Shown here piece by piece: positions 51,901 through 63,821 of a DNA stretch of 64,000 nt (positions are counted from its first letter, which is position 1; every line of letters starts with the position of its first letter). Under the pieces are notes generated by a model. That model saw only the letters and a program-made list of their open reading frames with translations. It did no database searches and was not told the DNA's origin. Both the position numbers and the translations under genes were made by a program. Origin of the DNA: Corella eumyota (taxonomy: Eukaryota; Chordata; Ascidiacea; Phlebobranchia; Corellidae); NCBI GenBank assembly GCA_963082875.1, contig OY720098.1:310001-374000 (forward strand), in the 5' to 3' direction.

Positions 51901-52657
51901 TGTTGTCTCATTCTTAAGTTAAATGAGAATAATATTTAAATAAAATTAATAATAATAATTATGACAAAACATTAAATATATAAAAAAGATTTAAATAACT
52001 TAAATATAATTTAACTTTTAACAAAAATTTACATGCTACCCTATTGTTATTGAAATTTTATTAATTTTACTGTTGATTTGTAGATAATTTGCAGCTTCCA
52101 TAATTTCAAAGACATTGTCTTCGGTTATCAGGATTTTTGCAGTGTAGGCATAATCTAAAATAAGTTCCATAATTTCCGAGCTTATTCCTTGGATCTTTAC
52201 AATGGGATTGTATTTCTCTCTCATCTGTAAAAACATACAGTTGACTGAAACGACAATTTTATTGTTTTGGTAAGACCACCATTTTAGATTTAAAAAAGCT
52301 TACATTTTTAAAACAGCCACTTTATTAATTTTGTTTATAAAACACATTCTATTAATCTTAAACAATTGTAAAATATTTGAATACAAAAAATTTCTTTTAC
52401 CTCAGTTGTAAACATTGTTTTAAAGAAAACACAAAAAAATGCGAGAATGTTTTTGTGAGCGGAATGCTTCTTTGTTCCATCGTTGATTGTAACATCACAA
52501 AACTCTTTGTCTTCATTCCTATCTCTAAAATAAAACATTAAATAAATATTTAGTTTTAAAATAATAAATCAACCAACAGTATATCAATAACAAACCTGTT
52601 TAACTCTTCAAATATTTCATTAATGTGGTCACCCTCAAATTGTTGACTTCGCACCAT
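48977..52657 (-). pseudogene. K12: BTB-BACK-Kelch gene with a nonsense codon in blade 1
   Basis: Exons: E1 52596-52657, E2 52401-52524, E3 52071-52224, E4 51671-51888, E5 51217-51366, E6 51043-51121, E7 50804-50904, E8 50487-50670, E9 50182-50325, E10 49453-49611, E11 49156-49306, E12 48977-49088. Phases are intact, but the first Gly of the blade-1 doublet is TGA (complement of 50873-50875), ending the product at residue 272, so it would be a BTB-BACK protein with no propeller. All later exons stay open. E8 has one extra codon (QWKVVKPP). Loops: LIKSS, RDENYK, FNNNGK, YQNGA, LDRFRG; turns KWEAS, RWQHS, YGLNSH. E10-E12 and E6-E7 closely resemble K2, ten units away, yet the nonsense changes differ. 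Confidence 0.75.
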
Positions 52658-53204
52658 TTTTAAACAAATTTAAACAACATTAACAACAAACCTAAAACCT
52701 TGAAAGAAAAATGTAATTAGTAAAACTATAGTGATTAGAAAATGCATAAAAGTAATTAAAATTTAATTACAAGCACAAATATCATCAAAATCATCAAAAA
52801 AATAATTTTCAATGCAAAGTTATGAAAAATAAAAATAAATGTATTTTAACTAAAAATTAATTAAAAAAAGCATTAAAAAGTTTAAAATATAATTTTCAAT
52901 TATTTAAATTAAAAATCTTAATTTGAATCATAGAATAAAAACAATTGTTTTACATATTACTAGTTTTAAAAACAAAATACTCAATAATTACTTAGACATA
53001 ACCAAATTAATAAACAAAACAATTAATAAATAACTGAAAAAAATCTTATCATACATTTTATTAGAATTTTAAAATTTAAAATAATTTTTAAAAACGCCAA
53101 TAATAAAGTTAAATCTTTAATAAAGTGTTATCACTACTTGTATTGTTACTGTGTAAAGTTAATTAAATAACAAGTTGTGACATCATAAACAGAATAATAT
53201 GTTA
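52658..53204 (-). promoter_or_regulatory. Spacer upstream of K12, type X with a short deletion
   Basis: A 547-bp spacer with the acceptor-like AG at the complement of 52692-52693. Around 53034 about 50 bp present in other type X spacers (ending CCTTTACTG) are missing. Confidence 0.45.
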
Positions 53205-56200
53205 TTAAACAACAACCGTTGTAGCATAAGATATTTCTCTTTTTGTTTCAGCAATGATTGTCCACTTGTTGTTCGTGGGATCAAATACTTCAATGGAATT
53301 AACTGGACTCCTAAATAATAAAACAATAAACCAGAGTTTAATAAATTATAACGAACTAAATATTTAGTTTAACTTACCCTTTATCCTTGCCCCCAACAAC
53401 ATAAATCTTGCCATCTACAACTGAGGCACAGTGACCATATCGAGCCTTGTTCAGTGGTGCAATATCTGACCAGGTATCTGTGAAAATGTTGTATTCGATC
53501 ACCGATGAAACAGCACCATTTTGATATCCACCTTAATTAAGTTATAAAAATTAGTTAACTTATATGTTATAAAACTTTAAACACAAAAGAATCACTTTAA
53601 CATTGTAAATTGTTTTTATAGAGTTATACTAATTATGTTACTAGATAAAAATTACATGCAAAATACAAATACTTACCGATAACAAATATGTGATCATCCA
53701 AAACTACAGCTGCATGAGCATTTATACTATATTTCATTAGAGAAATAAGAGACCACTTTTGTTCATCAAAATCAAAACATTCTGATGAACTTAATCTTCC
53801 ATCTTCATCATTATATCCCCCGATTGCAAACAATTTACCTAAACAAATCAATTAAAACAAAATATATAATTACAAACCAAATTAAACTAATAAAAATTTA
53901 ATACATAAAAATGTTGTCTAGAAATTTTAATAATTTGTTTTTAATATTTTTAAACTTATATTATTAAACTAAACTTTTTTTAAAAAAAAAATTAACCAAT
54001 AATTAAATAATTTTTTCTTTACATTTTAATTTGTTTTGTGAAAACATTAAATTAAATTTATTCAATTAAAAAACAATTTGTTTAAAGACACAAACAATAT
54101 AGCAGAATGGTCACTAGTGATGTCATAATGAGCTAGTTTTATGAATTAAAATTTAGATGTCACTCAAAGTTGCAGCAAAAATAATTAAATTATTTAAATT
54201 ATTTGCTTAATTATCAATCTTAATTTAATCTTAAGACCAAGTTATTTTTGACTCAAACAAAGTTAAATTTTTGTAACACTGCTTAATGATTAAATTTTTT
54301 TTAAACTTATCGTTGTATTAAAACACCTTTTTTAATTATTGAGTAAACTATATTAAAACATTTATTAATACAATAAAACCTTAACTTGTTTACCTCTTGC
54401 AGCAAGTAATGCATGTTGTTGTCGTGGAACAATCATGTCAGGAATATTTCCTCTTTTATTTGTTCTCACATCCAAGAATTCCACACTTGATAAAGTTTTA
54501 TTATTTTGACCCATTCCTCCAGTTGTGTAAATACAATCTACAACATTTATAAACTGAACAGATTGTTTTTTTATTTTATTATAATCTTGTCATATGTAAA
54601 ACATTTAGAAACTACTTAGATTGGTTTGCAGTTTAAATAATAACTGTGCTTTAAAGTAAAAATAAGGTAAAATCTTAACGTTTAAACAATAATAACTAAA
54701 GTGCAAATTGCAGTTATACCAACAAACCCAATAAAGCAAACAATAAAGTGAATAAACAAACCATTTATGACAGCTGATGATGCAACCCACCGAGCTTGTT
54801 TCATTGGAGGTTCAACTTTCCATTGTGAATCTACCTCATCTAACTTTAAACTCTCAACAGAAGATTTACCCTCCCCTCCCATGATGAAAACTTGATTGTT
54901 GACAACAGCAGATGAAGCTCCCCACCTATTTTCATTTAATTCCTAAAAAAAACTTTCTCTAGATACTAATCTCAATATAAGTGTATTGATCTTGGATGTT
55001 TAACTCTATATTTTTAAAATACAAATCTAGAAAAAAATAAATTTTAAATTTTATAGCAATAGTTATGCATTATACATTATTAAATTATAGCATACTGTTA
55101 ATATAATTTTATCAAAGCCAACTTACTGGCATCTGAGTCCATTGTTTTGTAACAGTGTCAAACAAAACAGCATCTTCATTGTACCCTTCTCCTCCCACTA
55201 TAAGCAACTTTGTTGGAACTACGATTATATTAAAAATGTTTAAAATCAAATTTGCTTTGTAACTCAAACAATAAAATATTCAATTATAAATGTTTTTATT
55301 TCGAAAACTATTTGATAAATAACATTTTCACATAAAATAAAATAAACAAATTTATTTTTAAAATTCAAATGTTAAATTAATTAAAAATAATTTGCTATCT
55401 TTCACCTTTTACTTTCTGTGGGGCAAAATTAACCAAAACTGAGATAAGTATTTGATTACATTCAAACGATTTCATAATTAATTCCTAAAAACAAAAATAA
55501 GTCAATTTTCAGATATGTATAATAAATAAAATGATTGTTGCAAAGTTGGTATGCTGTTTAAGTAACAATTGCTACAATCTTTTTATTATTTAACTGACCT
55601 CTTTCATAACAACTTGTTGTAGAAATTCTCTGTCGAATTTAAGAAGATCAAGAGATTGAAACAATTGGTTGACATGTTTCTGTCGTTCATTGCTGTCGTG
55701 TTTTATCCAATTTATCATCGCATTGTAAACTATCTGCTCAGATGAAACCTGGGTTAAAAATGTTTAAAATAATTTAAACAGGTTAAATTTAATCTTGTCT
55801 AAGATAGTATGAGTATTTATTTAGAAAATACTTATCAATGAAAATGGATTTTCTAAAAAAAAATTAATGTAAAGAAATTTAAAAGGTAGTTCCATAGAAA
55901 AATATTTTGAATATAAATAGTTCTAGTGCAATACTTTGTTTCAGGAGCAAATTAAAATAACATTTGTACAAAATTAATTCGGTCCTACTAAAATACGTCC
56001 GGGAGGCCCGGGGGGCCCGGGTAGGCCCGGGTAGGCCCAGGGTATGTGCGGGAAGCCCGGGGTGAGTCCAAGAGCTTCGGTGGTATTTATTTAAGTCCCA
56101 TGGTGTTTATAGGAGGCCCGGGCTATTAATATAAGTCCAGATCAGTTTATACGAGTTTATATGAGGCCCGGGAGTGTTTAAATAAGGCCCGGGGTGTTTT

Positions 56201-59200
56201 ATACGTGTTTTTATGGGGCCCAGGGTGTTAAAAAGTGGCGCGGGGTGTTTTATCAAGGCCCGGGGCATTTTATCAAGTTTATATGAGGCCCGGGGTGTTT
56301 ATATTAGGCCCGAGGTATTTTATACAAGTTTAAGATACGGGGTGTTTATATGAGCCCCGGGGTGTTTATATGAGCAGGGGGTGTTTATGTGAGGCCTGAG
56401 GCATTTTACCGAGTTTATTTGAGGCCCGGGGTGTTTATATGAGGCCCGGGGTGTTTATATGAGGCCCGGGTGTTTAAATAAGGCCAGGGGTGTTTAAATA
56501 AGGCCCGGGGTGTTTAAATAAGACCCGGGGTGTTTAAATAAGGCCCGGGGTGTTTTATATGAGTTTTTATGAGACCCGGGGTGTTTAAATGAGGCCCGAG
56601 GTGTTTTATACAAATTTTTATGAGGCCCGAGATGTTCAAATGAGGCCTGGGGTCTTTTATATGAGTTTTTATGAGGCCCGGGGTGTTAAAATGAGGGCAG
56701 GGGTGTTTTATACAAGTTTATGTGAAACCCGGGGTGTTTATATGAGGCCCGGGGTGTTTATATGAGGCCCGGGGTGTTTATATGAGGCCCGGGGTGTTTA
56801 TATTAGGCCCGGGGTGTTTAAATAAGGCTCGGGGTGTTTAAATAAGGCCAGGGGTGTTTAAATAAGGCCCGGGGTCTTTTATATGAGTTTTTATGAGGCC
56901 CGGGGTGTTAAAATAAGGGCAGAGGTGTTTTATACAAGTTTATGTGAGGCCCGGGGTGTTTATATGAGGCCCAGGGTCTTTTATATGAGTTTTTATGAGG
57001 CCCGGGGTGTTAAAATAAGGGCAGAGGTGTTTTATACAAGTTTATGTGAGGCCCGGGGTGGTTATATGAGGCCCGGGGTGTTTATATGAGGCCCGGGGTG
57101 TTTATATGAGGCCCGGGGTGTTTATATTAGGCCCGGGGTGTTTAAATAAGGCTCGGGGTGTTTAAATAAGGCCCGGGGTGTTTAAATAAGGCCCGGGGTC
57201 TTTTATACAAATTTTTATGAGACCCGAGATGTTTAAATGAGGCCCGGGTTCTTTTATATGAGTTTTTATGAGGCCCGGGGTGTTAAAATAAGGGCAGAGG
57301 TGTTTTATACAAGTTTATGTGAGGCCCTGGGTGTTTATATGAGGCCCGAGGCATTTTACCGGGTTTATATGAGGCCCGGGGTGTTTATATTAGGCCCGAG
57401 GTGTTTATATGAGGCCAGAGGCGTTTTACCGAGTTTATATGAGGCCCGGGGTGTTTAAATAAGGCCCGGGGTGTTTTATACAAGTTTTTATGAGACCCGG
57501 GGTGTTTAAATGAGACCCGAGGTGTTTCATACAAATTTTTATGAGGCCCGAGATGTTCAAATGATGCCCGGGGTCTTTTATATGAGTTTTTATAATGCCC
57601 GGGGTGTTAAAATGAGGGCAGGGGTGTTTTATACGAGATTATATAATCCCCGGGGTGTTTTATACGAGTTTTTATAAGGCCCGGGATATTTTATACGAAT
57701 TTTTATGAGGCCCGGGGTGTTAAAATGAGGGCAGGGGTGTTTTATACGAGTTTTTATAAGGCCCGGGTTATTTTATACGAATTTTTATGAGGCCCGGGGT
57801 GTTTTATACGAATTTTTATGAGGCCCAAGGTGTTGATATGGCGGCCGGGGTTTTAATATAAGGCCCGGGGTGTTTTAGATAAGTTTATATAAAGGCCCGC
57901 GTTTATATAAGGCTCTAGTTGTTTGTTTTAACATCGAAAAAAATTTCAATTTTCAACTTTTATTGAATTAAATCGACCATCGAATTTTTTTTTGTCAACA
58001 AACTTTATGCATAAAATATATAGGCTATTAAAAGCAACAAATTACCATATTTTCAATATTGTATAAAAAAACCACAGAAAAAGAGTTAAACAATAGACCT
58101 GAAAAAACTATTTTAGCAAGTTTGTCGTTTTTCCGTTAACACAACATTTTTGTGTCGTTTTTTTTTCTTCTAGTAACGTGTTCTGAAAAAATCTCGCAAT
58201 AATACAAACCTTATATGGCACACTTTACATGTAAAAACTACAATTCTACTTTTAATTAGCTGATAATTTTATTACGTGATTTATTGCTATACATGTGTTA
58301 TTTGTCCAATTTCAGAATTTGACTGTAAATTTAATTTGCAAGCCTTTAAGTTGCGCCAATAATATAAGCGAAATATCAAAGACATTTTGGAATCTTATTA
58401 AGATTTTTAAGTTTTTTTTACAAATAGTGCAATACTTTGTGTTATAGGATGTTCTTTTTTAATAAAGCAGGCCTCATATTAACACATCGGGCTTTATATA
58501 AAAACCCCGGGCTCCATATAAACACCCCGGGCCTCATATATACACCCAGGACCTTATATAAACTTGTATAAAACACCCCGGGCCTCATATAAACACCCCG
58601 GGATTCATATAAGCACTCCAGGCCCCATAAAAACACTCCGGGCTTCATATAAACACTCCGGGCCTCATATATACACCCAAGGCCTTATATATACACCCAG
58701 GTCCTCATATAAACTTGCATAAAGCACCCAGGCCTCATTTAAAACTGTATAGAACACCTCGGGCCGTACATAAACACCCCGGGCCTTATTCAAACACCCG
58801 GGCCCCATATAAACTCGATAAAACGCCTCGGGCTTTGTATAAAAGACCCCGGGGCTTATTTTAACACCCCGGGCCTTATAAAAACACGTATAAATCTCCA
58901 TGGGCCTCATTTAATCACCCCGAGTCTCATAAAATCTTGTATAAAACACTTCACTCCCTATTTAAACGCCCCCGGACCGCATAAAAACTCGTATAAACCG
59001 ATCTGGATTTATATTAATAGCCCGGGCATTATATAAACACCCAGAAACTTAAATAAATACCACCGAAGCTCTTGGACTGACCCTGCGCCTTCAGCACATA
59101 CCCCGGGCCTCCCAGGCGTATTTTAGTACGACCCAATTAATTTGGCAATTTAAAAAAAAAATTTCATAAACTTTTGAAAGCCGTGTTTTCTGAACATAGT

Positions 59201-60209
59201 AAAACTTATATTACCTTCTTTTCTTTTAATCTTAGAATAAAAAGCAAATCCTCGTAACAAAGTTTAATAAATTCTTGCTTTGATGCAACTTTTTCAAAAT
59301 TCTTGGCAATTATTTTCTGGGCTTCTTGCTTTAAGTTTTCAAGGTTGTATCTTTGAGAATAAGCCAGCATGGTTAAACAATTCTCAACATCAACAATGGT
59401 TTGCACAAATTCTCCACAAAACTTTCGAAGTTCTAAATTTAAAATGTTGTCTCATTCTTAAGTTAAATGAGAATAATATTTAAATAAAATTAATAATAAT
59501 AATTATGAAAAAACATCAAATATATCAAAAAAATTTAAATAACTTAAATATAATTTAACTTTTAAAAAAAATGTTTTACATGTTACCCTATTGTTATTAA
59601 AATTTTAATAATTTTACTGTTAATCTGTAGATAATTTGCAGCTTCCATAATTTCAAAGACATTTTCTTCAGTTATCACGATTTTTGCAGTGTAGGCATAA
59701 TCTAAAATAAGTTCCATAATTTCCGAGCTTATTCCTTGGATCTTTACAATGGGATTGTATTTCTCTCTCATCTGTAAAAACATAAAGTTGACTGAAAAGA
59801 CAATATTATTGTATTGGCAAGACCACCATTTTACATTTGAAAATGCTACCATTTTTTTACAGCCATTTTACAAATTTAAAGTAGAACCACATTAAATAAA
59901 TTTAAACAATTGCAAAATTTTTATGAAAAAGTAGTTTTTTAAATGTTTTTACCTCAGTTGTAAACATTGTTTTAAAGAAAACACAAAAAAATGCGAGAAT
60001 GTTTTTGTGAGCAGAATGCTTCTTTGTTCCATCGTTGATTGTAACATCACAAAACTCTTTGTCTCCATTCCTATCTCTAAAATAAAACATTAAATAAATA
60101 TTTAGTTTTAAAATAATAAATCAACCAACAGTATATCAATAACAAACCTGTTTAACTCTTCAAATATTTCATTAATGTGGTCACCCTCAAATTGTTGACT
60201 TCGCACCAT
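53205..60209 (-). CDS. K13: BTB-BACK-Kelch protein (541 aa) with a transposon in intron 4
   Basis: Exons: E1 60148-60209, E2 59953-60076, E3 59618-59771, E4 59215-59432, E5 55599-55748, E6 55406-55484, E7 55127-55218, E8 54762-54942, E9 54394-54537, E10 53677-53838, E11 53378-53531, E12 53205-53310. All open and in phase. Intron 4 is about 3.5 kb because of the second foldback element. E5-E7 and both element flanks share private variants with K11 (for example AATGGATTTTC in intron 4), so the two genes descend from one element-bearing ancestor, but E9 and intron 8 match the K6/K7 type instead. Loops: EGYNED, EGKSS, MGQNNK, YNDEDGR, YQNGA, KDKGSP. Turns: RWVAS, RQQHA, YSINAH, RYGHC. E2 has Gly for Glu in DRNGDK. 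Confidence 0.88.
55972..55979. repeat. Target site duplication, left (copy 2)
   Basis: AATTAATT, repeated at 59135-59142. The first base is A on both sides here and G on both sides in copy 1. Confidence 0.85.
56100..57918 (+). repeat. Left-arm array of the 20-bp GC-rich unit (copy 2)
   Basis: Variants of the same unit as in copy 1. A block with GGGTCTTTTATATGAG recurs at about 56650, 56873, 56966 and 57247, and a block of roughly 90 bp is directly repeated near 56875-57060. The frames at 56883-57089 and 57237-57458 are repeat artefacts. Confidence 0.88.
57919..58460. other. AT-rich non-coding core of the foldback element (copy 2)
   Basis: Near-identical to 46081-46621 in copy 1, with scattered substitutions and no large indel. 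No gene is visible. Confidence 0.8.
58461..59134 (-). repeat. Right-arm inverted array (copy 2)
   Basis: Minus-strand copies of the 20-bp unit, matching the right arm of copy 1 almost unit for unit; it ends in the terminal inverted repeat. Confidence 0.88.
59135..59142. repeat. Target site duplication, right (copy 2)
   Basis: AATTAATT, identical to 55972-55979; normal intron-4 sequence follows. Confidence 0.85.
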
Positions 60210-60797
60210 TTTTAAACAAATTTAAACAACATTAACAACAAACCTAAAACCTTGAAACAAAAATGTAATTAGTAAAACTATAGTGATAAGAAAATGTATT
60301 AAAGTAATTAAAATTTAATTAAAAGCACAAATATCATCAAAAATAAAATTTTCAATGCAAAGTTATGAAAAATAAAAATAAATGTATTTTAACTAAAAAT
60401 TAATTAAAAAAAGCATTAAAAAGTTTAAAACATAATTTCCAATTATTTAAATTAAATTAAAAATCTTAATTTGAATCATAGAATAAAAACAATTGTTTTA
60501 CATATTACTAGTTTTAAAAACAAAATACTCAATAATTACTTAGGCATAAACAAATTTAAAAAACAAAACAATTAATAAATAACAAACATAAAAATTAAAA
60601 ATATTTGCCTTATTAAAATACCTTTACTGAAAAAAATCTTATCATAAATTATATTAAAATTTTAAAATTTAAAATAATTTTTAAAAGCACCAATAATAAA
60701 GTTAAATCTTTAATAAAGTGTTATTACTACTTGTATTGTTACTGTGTAAAGGTAATTAAATAACAAGTTGTGACATCATAAACAGAATAATATGTTA
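60210..60797 (-). promoter_or_regulatory. Spacer upstream of K13, type X
   Basis: A 588-bp spacer with the acceptor-like AG at the complement of 60244-60245. No other feature seen. Confidence 0.45.
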
Positions 60798-63700
60798 TTA
60801 AACAACAACCATTGTAGCATCAGATATTTTCCTTTTTGTTTCAGCAATGATTGTCCACTTATGGTTCGTGGGATCAAACACTTCAATGGAATTAACTAGA
60901 TCCTCAAACCTAAATAATAAAACAATAAACCAGAGTTTGATAAATTAATACAAACTAAATATTTAGTTTAGCTTACCTATGCACGCCCCCAACAACATAA
61001 ATCTTGCCATCTACAACTGAGGCACAGTGACCATATCGAGCCTCGTTCATTGGTGCAACTTCTGACCAGGTATCTGTGGAAATGTTGTATTTGATCACTG
61101 ATGAAACTGCACCATTTTGATATCCACCTTAATTAAGTTATAAAAATTAGGTAACTTATATGTTATAAAACTTTTAACACAAAAGAATCACTTTAACATT
61201 GTAAATTGTTTTTATAAAGTTATACTTATTATGTTACTAGATAAAAATTACATACAAAATAACAAATACTTACCGATAACAAATATGTGATCATCCAAAA
61301 CTACAGCTGCATGGCTATATATACCATATTTCCTTGGAGCAATAAGAGACCACTTTTGTTCATCAAAATCAAAACATTCTGAAGAACATAATTTTCCATT
61401 ATTATTAAATCCCCCGATTGCAAACAATTTGCCTGAACAAATCAATTAAAACAAAATATATATTTACAAACCAAATTAAACTTATGAAAATATAATACTT
61501 AAAAAATGTTGTCTAGAAATTTCAATAATTTGTTTTTAATATTTTTAAAACAGATATTATTAAACTAAACTTTTTTTTTTAAATTAACCAATAATTAAAT
61601 AATTTTTTCTTTACATTTTAATTTGTTTTGTAAAAACATTAAATTAAATTTATTCAATTAAAAAACAATTTGTTTAAAGACATAAACAATATAGCAGAAT
61701 GGTTACTAGTGATGTCATAATGAGCTAGTTTTATGAATTAAAATTTAGATGTCACTCAAAGTTGCAGCAAAAATAATCAAATTATTTAAATTATTTGCTT
61801 AATTATCAATCTTAATTTAATCTTAAGACCAAGTTATTTTTGACCCAACAGAGTTAAATTTTTGTAACACTGCTTAATGATTAAATTTTTTTTAAATATT
61901 TTTTAAACTTATCGTTGTATTAAAACACCATTTTTATTATTTTGTAAACTATCTAACATTTATAAATACAATAAAACATTAATTTGTTTACCTCTTGCAG
62001 CAAGTAATGCATGGTTTCTTCGTGGAACAATCATGTCAGGAATATTTCCTCTTATATTTGTCCTCACATCCAAGAATTCCCCACTTGATAAAGTTATATA
62101 ACTTTTACCTCGGCCTCCTCCAGTTGTGTAAATACAATCTACGACAATTATAAATTACTTAGATTGTTTGTTTTTTTTTATTTTAATTATAATTTTGCCA
62201 TATATAATACAATTGAAATCTTGAAGAATTTAATATTTTTAATTAAGGTGATGATTACAAGAAAAATACAACCCAATTGGTCAAATATTAAAATTAATAA
62301 ACCGACCATTTATGACAGCTGATGATGCAAACCGCCGAGCTTTTTTCATTGGACTTTCATTTCTCCATTGTGAATCTACTTTATTCAACTTTAAACTCTC
62401 AACAGAAGATTTACCCTCCCTACCCATGATGAAAACTTGTTTGTTAACAACAGCAGATGAAGCTTCACACCGTTTTTCATTTAATTCCTTAAATTTGATA
62501 AAAGTTTATAAATATCCAAATGTAAACAAATTAAACTTGAACGATTGTAAATTAAACAACATATTTTAAACCGTATAAATTTTAAACATTGAACTATTTT
62601 GATTCTAAAAAATTTTAATGAGAAATTAAAAGAATATAAAAAAACTTAAAAATAAACTTACTGGCATTTGCGTCCATTGTTTTGTAACAGTGTCAAACAA
62701 AACGACATCTTTACCATGATCAGCTCCTCCCATTATCAGTAACTTTGTTGGAACTTCAAAAAAAGGTTTAAAATAAAATTTGCTTCGTAAGTAAATTGAT
62801 AAAATATTTAATTTTAAATGTTTTTACATAAAAAATTATTAACATACACAAACTATGATTTAATTTAAAAATTTTTAAATAAATAACACTTTCACATTAA
62901 ATAAAATGAATAAATTGTTTTTAAAATTCAAACGTTAAATTAATTATAAATAATTTGCTGTCTTTCACCTTTTACTTTTTGTGGGGCAAAATTAACCAAA
63001 GCTGAGATAAGTATTTGATTACATTCAAACGATTTCATAATTAATTCCTAAAAACAAAAATAAGTCAATTTTCAGTTATGTATAATAAATAAAATGATTG
63101 TCACAAAGTTGGTATGCTGTTTAAGTAACAACTGCTACAACTTTTTATAATTTAACTGACCTCTTTCATAATAACTTGTTGTAGAAATTCTCTGTCAAAT
63201 TTAAGAAGATCAAGAGATTGAAACAATTGGTTGACACATCTCTGTCGTTCATTGCTGTCATGTTTTATCCAATTTATCCTCGCATTGTAATCTATCTGCT
63301 CAGATGAAACCTGTGTTTAAAAATGTTTAAAATAATTTAAACAGGTTGAATTTAATCTTGTCTAAGATAGTATGAGTATTTATTTAGAAAATACTTATCA
63401 ATAAAAAAGAGATTTTCTAGAATAAAATTTAATGTAAAGAAGTTAAAAATGTAGTTCCATAAAAAAATATTTTGACTATAAATAGTTTTAGAGCAATTTT
63501 TTGTTCCAGGGAACACATTAAAATAATATTTGTACCAAGGTTAATTTGGCAATTTAAAAAAAAAAATTTTTAAGTGTTCTAAACATAGTAAAACTTATAT
63601 TACCTCCTTTTCTTTCAGTTTTAGAATAGAAAGCAAATCCTCGAAACAAAGTTTAATAAATTCTTGCTTTGATGCAACTTTTTCAAAATTCTTGGCAATT

Positions 63701-63821
63701 ATTTTCTGGGCTCCTAGCTTTAAGTTTTTAAGGTTGTATCTTTGAGAATAAGCCAGCATGGTTAAACAATTCTCAACATCAACAATGGTTTGCACAAATT
63801 CTCCACAAAACTTTCGAAGTT
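60798..63821 (-). CDS. K14: BTB-BACK-Kelch protein, 3' part only (exons 4-12)
   Basis: The window ends in intron 3 of this gene. Exons: E4 63604-63821, E5 63161-63310, E6 62969-63047, E7 62662-62753, E8 62307-62487, E9 61992-62138, E10 61274-61432, E11 60977-61127, E12 60798-60909. All are open and in phase to TAA. It is the most diverged copy in the window. Blade 2 has Gly-Arg (MGREGKSS); E9 has an extra Gly codon (TGGGRGKSY); E5 differs at otherwise fixed positions (RQRCVN for RQKHVN, IDYNARIN for IVYNAMIN). Intron 7 is long and mostly its own type, and the E7 acceptor is a weak AAG. Loops: ADHGKD, EGKSS, GRGKSY, FNNNGK, YQNGA, VHRFED. Turns: RCEAS, RRFAS, YGIYSH. E6 is class K. Confidence 0.9.

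Larger units (their letters stand above)
55980..59134. mobile_element. Foldback-type non-autonomous DNA transposon, copy 2 (3155 bp)
   Basis: Same family, orientation and insertion point as copy 1, in intron 4 of K13. Terminal inverted repeats 55980-56008 and 59106-59134 match at about 25 of 29 positions. Layout: left array to about 57918, AT-rich core about 57919-58460, inverted right array to the end. The left array is only 1.9 kb against 3.8 kb in copy 1, while the right arm and core keep nearly the same length, so the size difference comes from array expansion or contraction. No coding capacity was recognised. Confidence 0.85.
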
